From Novosphingobium sp. UBA1948 (GTDB lineage: Bacteria > Pseudomonadota > Alphaproteobacteria > Sphingomonadales > Sphingomonadaceae): 8,599 nucleotides of DNA. Below, in pieces: positions 1 through 5,332 of the stretch (its first letter is position 1; the number at the start of each line of letters is the position of its first letter). The stretch covers positions 1 to 8,599 of the forward strand of contig DDES01000177.1 in NCBI GenBank assembly GCA_002336765.1, given 5' to 3'. The translations under genes were made by a program, and so were the position numbers. The notes beneath the pieces are model-generated. The model did no database searches. It saw nothing but the letters and a program-made list of their open reading frames with translations, and was not told the origin of the DNA.

Positions 1-180
1 CTGGCCGCGGTGCGCGGCGCGGGAGGGGTCGACAATGCCGCCACCACCTCGATCGCCATTGGCGGCACCTCGGTGATGCGCGCCACGGCCAGCGGTTCGC
101 CCGATGCCATTGCCGCCGCACTGCGCTCGCGCGGTTGGCAGGTCAGCGTGTCGGGCAGCACGCTGCGTATCAAGCGCTAA
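1..180 (+). CDS. C-terminal end of an HMA/ferredoxin-fold-like protein (5' truncated)
   Basis: An open frame runs from the first base of the window to a TAA at 178-180 and encodes the last 59 residues of a protein that begins outside. The tail reads as strand, helix, strand: a GGTSVM segment, an alanine-rich helix, then GWQVSVSG and LRIKR at the very end. This resembles the heavy-metal-associated (ferredoxin-like) or DUF2066-like tails that, from memory, often precede the hda gene in alphaproteobacteria. No CXXC metal-binding pair is visible in this piece, so metal binding is not supported. The stop lies 4 nt before the GTG of the next gene, which suggests cotranscription and perhaps translational coupling. 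That it is coding is fairly sure, from the uninterrupted frame and the tight junction; the family call is tentative. Confidence 0.6.
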   Translation: MAAVRGAGGVDNAATTSIAIGGTSVMRATASGSPDAIAAALRSRGWQVSVSGSTLRIKR

Positions 181-184
181 GCCC

Positions 185-829
185 GTGACTCGCGCCGAGG
201 GCAAATCCACGCCGTTGCGGCAGATCGCTTTGCCGCTGGCGCCGCTGCGCAGCGCGGCGGGGCGCATTGTGGTGGGCAACGCCAATGAAGCGGCGATTGC
301 AGCGCTGGGCGCGGCGCAAGACTGGCCTTTCCGCACCGCGGTGCTGGTCGGCCCGCCGCGCTCGGGCAAGAGCCTGCTGGCGCGCTGGTTCGCGCAGCAG
401 GGCGCGAGCGAAGTGGTCGATGATGCCGACCGGATGGACGAGACAGCCCTGTTCCACCGCTGGAACCGCGCGCAGGAGGAGCAGCGCCCGCTGCTGCTGA
501 CCGCTACGGCAGGCGAGGGTGGGTGGCAGATTGCCCTGCCCGATCTGCGCTCGCGGCTGGGTGCCGCGCTGTGGCTGGAGATCGGCGTGCCCGATGATGC
601 CATGATGCAGGATCTGATCGCTGCCCATTGCGAGGCGCGCGGTCTGCCGATGGGCGAGGATGGCTGGCGCTATCTTGCAAGCCGCGCCGAGCGTTCCCAT
701 ATCGGGGCCGAACGATTGGTGGCGGTGATCGACCGGCTCAGTCTGGAACGCAAGGCGCCGCCGGGTCAAGCGATCTGGCGCGAGGCGCTGGAGGAAATCA
801 ACGGGCCGGCAGAACCCAAACTGCTGTAA
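185..829 (+). CDS. hdaA: Hda/HdaA-like DnaA-family ATPase (regulatory inactivation of DnaA)
   Basis: This 214-residue protein belongs to the DnaA/Hda branch of AAA+ ATPases. Hda binds the DNA polymerase sliding clamp and promotes hydrolysis of DnaA-ATP, so limiting re-initiation at oriC. Visible here are an N-terminal QIALPL (residues 13-18), matching the clamp-binding motif of Hda; a Walker A GPPRSGKS (56-63); a Walker-B-like VVDDADR (77-83); a sensor-1-like LLLTA (103-107); a Box-VII-like DLRSRL with a candidate arginine finger, Arg124; and a C-terminal ERSHIGAERLV helix. The DNA-binding domain IV of DnaA is absent and the length suits Hda. The open frame extends upstream to 104, but that stretch overlaps the preceding gene and reads as non-protein-like, so the GTG at 185 is preferred; it places the clamp motif close to the N-terminus as in the family. 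There is no obvious strong Shine-Dalgarno. The gene often found next, ppk, is not here. Confidence 0.88.
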   Translation: MTRAEGKSTPLRQIALPLAPLRSAAGRIVVGNANEAAIAALGAAQDWPFRTAVLVGPPRSGKSLLARWFAQQGASEVVDDADRMDETALFHRWNRAQEEQRPLLLTATAGEGGWQIALPDLRSRLGAALWLEIGVPDDAMMQDLIAAHCEARGLPMGEDGWRYLASRAERSHIGAERLVAVIDRLSLERKAPPGQAIWREALEEINGPAEPKLL

Positions 830-841
830 CCGGTCAAACGC

Positions 842-870
842 TTGCCCGCAGGCGGCGGATATGGGATAAA
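842..870 (+). promoter_or_regulatory. Candidate sigma-70-type promoter for the serine acetyltransferase gene
   Basis: TTGCCC (842-847) and GATAAA (865-870) are separated by exactly 17 nt, and each hexamer matches four of six consensus positions. They lie in the 46-nt gap between hda and the acetyltransferase gene. The -10 box ends only 5 nt before the ATG at 876, so transcription would start at or next to the start codon and give a leaderless mRNA. No convincing Shine-Dalgarno precedes that ATG, which fits. Chance matches of this quality are not rare, so this is a candidate only. Confidence 0.35.
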
Positions 871-875
871 ACGGG

Positions 876-1562
876 ATGTTTCTAAGGCTGATCACCTATC
901 TGGATTCCATCGTCGCGCGCGATCCCGCGCCGCGTTCGCGCTGGGAGGTTCTGCTCTATCCTGGCCTGTGGGCGGTGGGTTTCCATCGTATCGCGCATGT
1001 CTTGTTCCGCGCGCGGCTGTTCTTTCTGGCCCGAGCGGTGAACCATCTGGCGCGCTTTCTCACCTGTATCGACATCCATCCGGGCGCGACCATCGGGCGT
1101 CATCTGTTCATCGACCATGGCTTCACCGTGATTGGCGAGACGGCGGAGATCGGCGACAATGTCACGATCTACCAATGTGTGACGCTGGGTGGCACCAACC
1201 CTGCCAATGGCATCGGTGGCAAGCGCCACCCGACCTTGAGCGATGATTCGATCATCGGTTCGGGCGCGCAGATTCTGGGTCCGATCGTTGTGGGCCGCCG
1301 CGCGCGCGTGGGCGCCAATGCCGTGGTGACCGAGGATGTGCCCGAGGGCGCGACGATGGTGGGTGTCAAGGCGCGCAGCACGCTGGTGGCGGCCGAGACA
1401 TGGGCCAAGGATTTCATCCCCTATGGCACCCCCTGCAAGGAGCCTTGCGCCGATGCCGAGCCGATGGTCGGGCGGGTCGAGGTGTTGGAGGCGGAACTGG
1501 CCGAATTGAAGGCGCAGATCGCCACGCTCACCGGTGCCTGCCGCGACGGAACCAAGGGCTAA
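876..1562 (+). CDS. cysE: Serine O-acetyltransferase (EpsC/CysE type)
   Basis: This cytoplasmic enzyme transfers acetyl from acetyl-CoA to L-serine, giving O-acetylserine for cysteine synthesis. The protein has 228 residues. A short helical N-terminal region (about 1-60) is followed by a left-handed beta-helix of hexapeptide repeats (about 64-170). The core carries IDIHPGATIG (65-74), IDHG (79-82), VIGETAEIG (85-93), VTLGGT (102-107) and GGKRHP (114-119). Asp66 and His81 keep the 15-residue spacing of the catalytic Asp143/His158 pair of E. coli CysE. It is shorter than E. coli CysE because the long N-terminal helical domain is reduced, as in EpsC-type enzymes. The C-terminus is unusual: after a YGTPC segment, residues 201-218 form a perfect heptad pattern, and the chain ends in glycine rather than the isoleucine that binds CysK in E. 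coli. DUF2794 follows after 9 nt, suggesting one transcript. Confidence 0.95.
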   Translation: MFLRLITYLDSIVARDPAPRSRWEVLLYPGLWAVGFHRIAHVLFRARLFFLARAVNHLARFLTCIDIHPGATIGRHLFIDHGFTVIGETAEIGDNVTIYQCVTLGGTNPANGIGGKRHPTLSDDSIIGSGAQILGPIVVGRRARVGANAVVTEDVPEGATMVGVKARSTLVAAETWAKDFIPYGTPCKEPCADAEPMVGRVEVLEAELAELKAQIATLTGACRDGTKG

Positions 1563-1571
1563 GCCTGCGGG

Positions 1572-1922
1572 ATGGAGCCGGAAAGTCCCGCTCCCGCGAT
1601 TGTCCGGCTGACGCGAGGCCCTGAGCAGGTGGCGTTTGACCGGCTGGAGCTGGGGCGTATCCTTGATGTCTATGGACGGATGGTGGCGGCGGGTGAATGG
1701 CGCGACTATGCCATGAGCTTCGAGAAGGATTACGCCAGCTTCGCCGCCTTCAAACGCGCCGCCGAGCGGCCCAATATGCGGCTGGTGAAACAACCCTCAC
1801 TGCGCGGCAAACAGGGCATGTGGGCGCTCTACGGCGAGGCGGGGCAGGTGCTCAAGCGCGGCCACGAACTGGCCAATGTGCTCAGCGTGATCGAGCGGCG
1901 GCTGGTGAAGCTGGTGGATTAG
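1572..1922 (+). CDS. DUF2794 domain-containing protein
   Basis: This small protein of 116 residues matches the alphaproteobacterial DUF2794 family over most of its length. The recognisable blocks are a VAFDRLELGRIL segment near residue 20, YGRMVAAGEWRDYAMSF in the middle, KRAAERPNMRLVKQP, and a C-terminal GMWALYGEAGQVLKRGHEL block ending in an ERRL helix. There is no signal peptide and no membrane segment, so it is probably cytoplasmic. No function is known to me and none is assigned. The ATG lies 9 nt after the acetyltransferase stop; an AAGGG at 1554-1558 inside the end of that gene is a possible but distant ribosome-binding site, so the two genes are probably cotranscribed. The stop overlaps the stop of the opposite-strand membrane gene by 4 nt. 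The family call is firm; the role is unknown. Confidence 0.88.
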   Translation: MEPESPAPAIVRLTRGPEQVAFDRLELGRILDVYGRMVAAGEWRDYAMSFEKDYASFAAFKRAAERPNMRLVKQPSLRGKQGMWALYGEAGQVLKRGHELANVLSVIERRLVKLVD

Positions 1923-3073
1923 ACCGATGCATGGGGGAGCAGATGGCGTATCCTCTCCGGCACCCGCCGCAAGACCGCCTGACGAATGGAACCCCAATAG
2001 GCGGACAGCGCCAGCAGCGCCGAACCGATCACCAGCGCGGTGAGCGCCACCGTTACCTCGACATTGCCATAATCGCGGAACAATTGGGTAAGCGCGCCCA
2101 ACACATAGGCCAGCGCCGACACCAGCAGCGCCCGCCGGTCCACCGCCAGCGCCACCAGCGCGAACAGCACATAGACCGCCAGCACACCGGCCACCTTGCC
2201 CGCGCCAATTGCACCGCCGCCGGTAACGCCCATCCAGTAAAACAGCGGATGCGCGATCAGCGGCGCGGCCAGCAGGTGGAGCCAGAAGGCAATATCCGCC
2301 TTTTGGCTGACACGCGCCGGATCGGCCAGATCCCAGCGCATGGCAAAGGCGAACACGCCAAGCCCGCAGAGCATGGCGGCAGGCGCGATGAAGGCGCTGG
2401 TGGTCAGGCCGGAACTGGTGAGGGCGGCAACGCCGGATAGCACCAGCAGCACCAGCGCGGCAGTGACCGCCGCGATGGTGATGGCCACGCGGAACCGAAG
2501 CCAATGCGCCATGGCGCCAAGGCCCGCCGTTATGGCCGAAGCGGCAGCGATGAAAGCGATTTGCCAAGGGTAAAGCTCTTGTGACGTGTAACCTTTATAG
2601 CCTGATCCATCGGGCAGCGAGAATGTCTCCGACGCGGGGTGCCAAACATCATGCCGCGCCATATTGATGTCGGCCAAGCCGCCCGCGAAAAAGCCCAGAC
2701 CGATCACAAAACTCAGCAGCAGCACGATTGAGGGCAGCGCCATGCGGCGTTTGCGGGTGAACATTTCGGCCATTAGCCAACTGGCGACCGCCACGAGCAG
2801 GCCCGAGCGCCAGTGGGCGTAGTCGACATGCGTGTAATCTGCTTGCTTGGTGACATGCTTGATGACGCCCAACATGGACGCTGCGAAAATCACCAGCCCG
2901 CAGGCAATCGTCACGAAGATATCGTTGAAACCGGTGACAAGGCGCACCTGTTCGTCATCCGCCGTGCTGTCCTCGCCGCGCAGCCCCGCGATATGGGCGC
3001 GCAGGGCGGTGAGTTGATCCTCGCCCAGAACGCCGGCCTTGACCGCGCTGGCCAGCTCGCTTTCCGAATACAT
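1919..3073 (-). CDS. Polytopic inner-membrane protein of unknown function (DUF2157-like layout)
   Basis: This protein has 384 residues. A soluble N-terminus of about 50 residues, beginning MYSESELASAV and rich in charged residues, is followed by about ten hydrophobic helices. Examples are the stretches containing FVTIACGLVIF, VLLLSFVIGLGFF, ITIAAVTAALVLLVL and VALTALVIGSALLAL; the tail is short and basic (RRVPERIRHLLPH). Such a layout recalls DUF2157-type membrane proteins, but I recognise no catalytic or transport motif and assign no function. An earlier in-frame GTG at 3085 would add four residues. The ATG at 3073 is preferred because AAGGTG (3083-3088 on this strand) sits 9 nt upstream of it, and because the likely promoter would leave almost no leader before the GTG. 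The gene lies 55 nt downstream of the HAD hydrolase, on the same strand, and has its own promoter-like sequence. Confidence 0.82.
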   Translation of the reverse strand: MYSESELASAVKAGVLGEDQLTALRAHIAGLRGEDSTADDEQVRLVTGFNDIFVTIACGLVIFAASMLGVIKHVTKQADYTHVDYAHWRSGLLVAVASWLMAEMFTRKRRMALPSIVLLLSFVIGLGFFAGGLADINMARHDVWHPASETFSLPDGSGYKGYTSQELYPWQIAFIAAASAITAGLGAMAHWLRFRVAITIAAVTAALVLLVLSGVAALTSSGLTTSAFIAPAAMLCGLGVFAFAMRWDLADPARVSQKADIAFWLHLLAAPLIAHPLFYWMGVTGGGAIGAGKVAGVLAVYVLFALVALAVDRRALLVSALAYVLGALTQLFRDYGNVEVTVALTALVIGSALLALSAYWGSIRQAVLRRVPERIRHLLPHASV

Positions 3074-3082
3074 CGTGCCCGT

Positions 3083-3088
3083 CACCTT
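3083..3088 (-). promoter_or_regulatory. Shine-Dalgarno of the membrane-protein gene
   Basis: On the minus strand AAGGTG lies 9 nt upstream of the ATG at 3073-3071. It overlaps the alternative GTG start at 3085-3083, so it can only serve the ATG; this decides the start. The same six bases can pair with CACCTT encoded at 3096-3101. Confidence 0.6.
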
Positions 3089-3103
3089 TGTTCAGAAGGT
3101 GGC

Positions 3104-3132
3104 ATAGTGTATTATGGATTTAACACGGTCAA
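3104..3132 (-). promoter_or_regulatory. Candidate sigma-70-type promoter for the membrane-protein gene
   Basis: On the minus strand TTGACC (3132-3127) is followed after 17 nt by CACTAT (3109-3104). The -35 matches five of six consensus positions; the -10 matches only three, but it includes the conserved A and final T. The -35 contains the TGA stop of the HAD hydrolase (3131-3129). Transcription would begin near 3097, giving a leader of about 25 nt. The spacer is AT-rich compared with the surrounding DNA, which adds support. Confidence 0.5.
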
Positions 3133-3809
3133 GCTTTTGCGAGACTTTCCAAGGCGGGAACCAGTGCGTCATAATGGTCAATCACCGCGTTCGCGCCCAG
3201 TTCATGCGGTAGCCGGTCGCAAAAGCCGAAGCTGACCGCAACGCACGGGATGCCTGCCGCCCGCGCCGCGCCGGTGTCGAAGGTCGTGTCGCCAATATAG
3301 GCCGGAGCCTTGGCACCGGTGCGTTCGACCATCAGGTGCAGCAGGTCGGGCTTGGGCTTGGCTCGCCCCGGCCCCAGCGTGTCGCCGCCGATGATCGTGG
3401 CAAAGCGGGGCGACAGACCCAGTTCGTCCAACAGCTTGACCGCGAGGCGCTCCATCTTGTTGGTCACCAGCGCGAGCCGCACACCGCGCGCCTCCAGCGC
3501 GTCGAGCATCGCCGCGCCACCGTCAAACAGGCGCGTGTGGACCGCGATATGCGCTTCGTAATGCTCCACCAGCGCGGCGGCCATTGCGTCCATCGCGGGC
3601 GGCTCCAGCGGGCCGCCGGTGTGGATCAGCGCCCGCTCCAGCATCACCCGCGTTCCGCCACCCACCAGCGAGGCCACCTCGCCCAGCGGGATCTGCCGCC
3701 GCCCCGCCAGCACCAGCGCATGGTTGAGCGCTACGCCAAGGTCGCCGCTGGTGTCGAGCAGGGTGCCATCAAGGTCGAAACCGACCACATCAAAGGGAAA
3801 TGTGTGCAT
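3129..3809 (-). CDS. gph: HAD-superfamily phosphatase, phosphoglycolate phosphatase type
   Basis: This protein of 226 residues is a HAD phosphatase of the Gph group, which dephosphorylates 2-phosphoglycolate. The four HAD motifs are in order: FDLDGTLLDT with nucleophile Asp12 and Asp14; LVTNK with Thr116; KPKPD with Lys151; and YIGDTTFD with Asp174 and Asp178. Between motifs I and II lies a helical cap (about residues 20-95), the usual layout for Gph. The open frame runs further upstream to 4112, but that part overlaps glmU antisense and does not read as protein, so the ATG at 3809 is used. No clear Shine-Dalgarno is present: a short GC-rich inverted repeat occupies the position just upstream. 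The gene diverges from glmU across 61 bp. HAD substrates are hard to assign from sequence, so phosphoglycolate is the likely but unproved substrate. Confidence 0.87.
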   Translation of the reverse strand: MHTFPFDVVGFDLDGTLLDTSGDLGVALNHALVLAGRRQIPLGEVASLVGGGTRVMLERALIHTGGPLEPPAMDAMAAALVEHYEAHIAVHTRLFDGGAAMLDALEARGVRLALVTNKMERLAVKLLDELGLSPRFATIIGGDTLGPGRAKPKPDLLHLMVERTGAKAPAYIGDTTFDTGAARAAGIPCVAVSFGFCDRLPHELGANAVIDHYDALVPALESLAKA

Positions 3810-3870
3810 GGATTGCGCCGATGGCGCCTTCGTATGGAATCTGCAAGGTTTTGCTGGCATGGGTGTAAAG
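3810..3870. promoter_or_regulatory. Divergent control region between gph and glmU
   Basis: These 61 bp separate two divergent start codons and should hold the promoters of both genes, unless they extend into the coding regions. A TTTACA hexamer on the minus strand (3869-3864) could be a -35 box for gph, but I see no good matching -10. An inverted repeat GCGCC-GAT-GGCGC spans 3815-3827, 5 nt upstream of the gph ATG. On the plus strand AAGG at 3845-3848 could serve an ATG at 3859. Confidence 0.35.
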
Positions 3871-5229
3871 ATGACCGACACACCTCTTGCTATCGTCGTC
3901 CTTGCCGCGGGCAAGGGCACCCGTATGAAAAGCGACACCCACAAGGTGCTGCACCCCATCGCCGGCCGCCCGATGCTGGAACATTTGCTGGCCAGTGCCG
4001 CCGAACTGACGCCGCAGCAGCAGGTGGTGGTGGCGGGCCACGGACGCGACCAGCTGGAAAAGGCGCTGGGTGGACGGGCCACCATCGCGGTGCAGGATCC
4101 GCAGCATGGCACCGGCCATGCGGTGCAGCAGGCCGAAGGCGCGCTGGCGGGCTTTGATGGCGATGTGCTGATTCTCTATGGCGATGTGCCTTTTGTACGG
4201 GCCGAGACGATGCGTTCCATGCTGGCGCGTCTTAACGCCGCCGATGCGCCTGCTGTGGTGGTGCTGGGCTTTGAACCGGAGGATGCGCTGCAATATGGCC
4301 GTGTGATCGCTGCCGATGGCGTGATCGCCAAGATGGTCGAGCACAAGGATGCCAGCGAGGCCGAGCGCGCCTGTCGCCTGTGCAATTCGGGCCTGATGGC
4401 GGTGAAGGCCAGGGATCTGTTCGGCCTGTTGGCGCGCGTCGGCAATGACAATGCGCAGGGCGAATATTACCTGACCGACATCGTCAACATCGCCAATCAG
4501 GATGGCCGCATCTGTGCTGTGGTCGTTACCGATGACGAACATGAGGTGGCGGGCATCAACAGCCGCGCCGAACTGGCGCAGGCCGAGGCGCGTTGGCAGG
4601 AGCGTCGCCGCGCGGCGGCGATGGCCGACGGCGCGACGCTGGTGGCGCCCGAAACGGTGTGGTTTGCATGGGACACGAAGATCGGCCGCGATGTGCTGAT
4701 CGAGGCCAGTGTGTTCTTCGGCCCGGGTGTCGAGGTGGCCGACCATGTCAACATCCGCGCCTTCAGCCATATCGAGGGCGCGAAGATCGCCAGCAAGGCC
4801 GAGATCGGACCCTATGCCCGCCTGCGCCCCGGCGCCGATATCCGCGAGAAGGCCAAGGTCGGCAATTTTGTGGAAATCAAGAAATCGGTGCTGGGCGTGG
4901 GGGCCAAGGCCAACCATCTCACCTATGTCGGCGATGCCGATGTGGGGGCAGGGGCCAATCTGGGCGCGGGCACGATCACCTGCAACTATGACGGCTACTT
5001 CAAATACAAGACCGTAATCGGCGACCGCGCCTTTATCGGATCGAACAGCGCGCTGATCGCGCCGGTGCGGATCGGGGCGGATGCGATTGTCGGCGCGGGC
5101 AGCGCGGTGAGCCGCGATGTGGCGGATGGCGAGCTGCGCATCGTGCGCGCGGACCAGATGGTAAAGCCGGGCTGGGCCGACCGTTTCCACGATGCCATGC
5201 GCAAGAAGAAGGCCGAGAAGGCGGGTTAA
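3871..5229 (+). CDS. glmU: Bifunctional GlmU: GlcN-1-P acetyltransferase / GlcNAc-1-P uridylyltransferase
   Basis: This cytoplasmic enzyme of 452 residues makes UDP-N-acetylglucosamine for peptidoglycan and lipopolysaccharide. Its C-terminal domain acetylates glucosamine-1-phosphate; its N-terminal domain then adds UMP from UTP. The nucleotidyltransferase domain (about 1-225) has LAAGKGTRM (11-19), QDPQHGTGHA (75-84), YGDVPF with metal-binding Asp105, NSGLMAV and GEYYLTD. The C-terminal left-handed beta-helix (about 250-440) has hexapeptide repeats, HLTYVGDA with the likely catalytic His349, and AGTITCNYDG, which binds substrate. With the ATG at 3871, the numbering of the nucleotide-binding loop and Asp105 coincides with E. 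coli GlmU. A second in-frame ATG at 3859 would add four residues and has AAGG 10 nt upstream, so the start is uncertain by four codons. glmS follows after 103 nt. Confidence 0.97.
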   Translation: MTDTPLAIVVLAAGKGTRMKSDTHKVLHPIAGRPMLEHLLASAAELTPQQQVVVAGHGRDQLEKALGGRATIAVQDPQHGTGHAVQQAEGALAGFDGDVLILYGDVPFVRAETMRSMLARLNAADAPAVVVLGFEPEDALQYGRVIAADGVIAKMVEHKDASEAERACRLCNSGLMAVKARDLFGLLARVGNDNAQGEYYLTDIVNIANQDGRICAVVVTDDEHEVAGINSRAELAQAEARWQERRRAAAMADGATLVAPETVWFAWDTKIGRDVLIEASVFFGPGVEVADHVNIRAFSHIEGAKIASKAEIGPYARLRPGADIREKAKVGNFVEIKKSVLGVGAKANHLTYVGDADVGAGANLGAGTITCNYDGYFKYKTVIGDRAFIGSNSALIAPVRIGADAIVGAGSAVSRDVADGELRIVRADQMVKPGWADRFHDAMRKKKAEKAG

Positions 5230-5280
5230 AACCGCTTAATCGGCTGGAAAGCCTTGGCGGACTATGGTCCGGCAGTTTTT

Positions 5281-5304
5281 CCCGCATGCCGCGATGCATG
5301 CGGG
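5281..5304. repeat. Perfect 8-bp inverted repeat (hairpin) between glmU and glmS
   Basis: CCCGCATG (5281-5288) and CATGCGGG (5297-5304) are exact reverse complements separated by an 8-nt loop. Each half also holds a GCATGC palindrome (5284-5289 and 5296-5301). A TTTTT run precedes the repeat on the plus strand, but no T-tract follows, so it is not a classical terminator for glmU. It ends 28 nt before the glmS ATG and could be an RNA hairpin in the glmS leader, an mRNA-stabilising element or a protein-binding site. Confidence 0.6.
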
Positions 5305-5332
5305 CCTATTTGGATAAGGGGCGGACAAGCTC

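Noticed and set aside
104..184. Upstream extension of the hda frame to an ATG at 104
   Set aside because: It would overlap the preceding gene by 77 nt and add a Cys/Arg-rich segment unlike Hda N-termini; the GTG at 185 fits the position of the clamp-binding motif.
882..1793. 303-codon minus-strand frame opposite cysE and DUF2794
   Set aside because: Both plus-strand genes are confidently recognised, and the antisense product has shadow-type composition.
1697..2440. 247-codon plus-strand frame across the DUF2794/membrane gene junction
   Set aside because: It is out of frame with DUF2794 and antisense to the membrane protein; the product is rich in Arg, Gln and His with no fold signal.
3810..4112. 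N-terminal extension of gph into the glmU region
   Set aside because: The added residues are antisense to glmU and not protein-like; the ATG at 3809 places the HAD motif I at the normal distance from the N-terminus.
3790..5190. 466-codon open frame antisense to glmU
   Set aside because: It mirrors glmU codons, has shadow-type composition (Arg, His, Asp, Ala) and also overlaps the gph start region; there is no domain or ribosome-binding site to support it.
5230..5332. glmS ribozyme or riboswitch upstream of glmS
   Set aside because: The gap is only 103 nt, shows a single simple hairpin and no ribozyme-like core; the glmS ribozyme is typical of Firmicutes.
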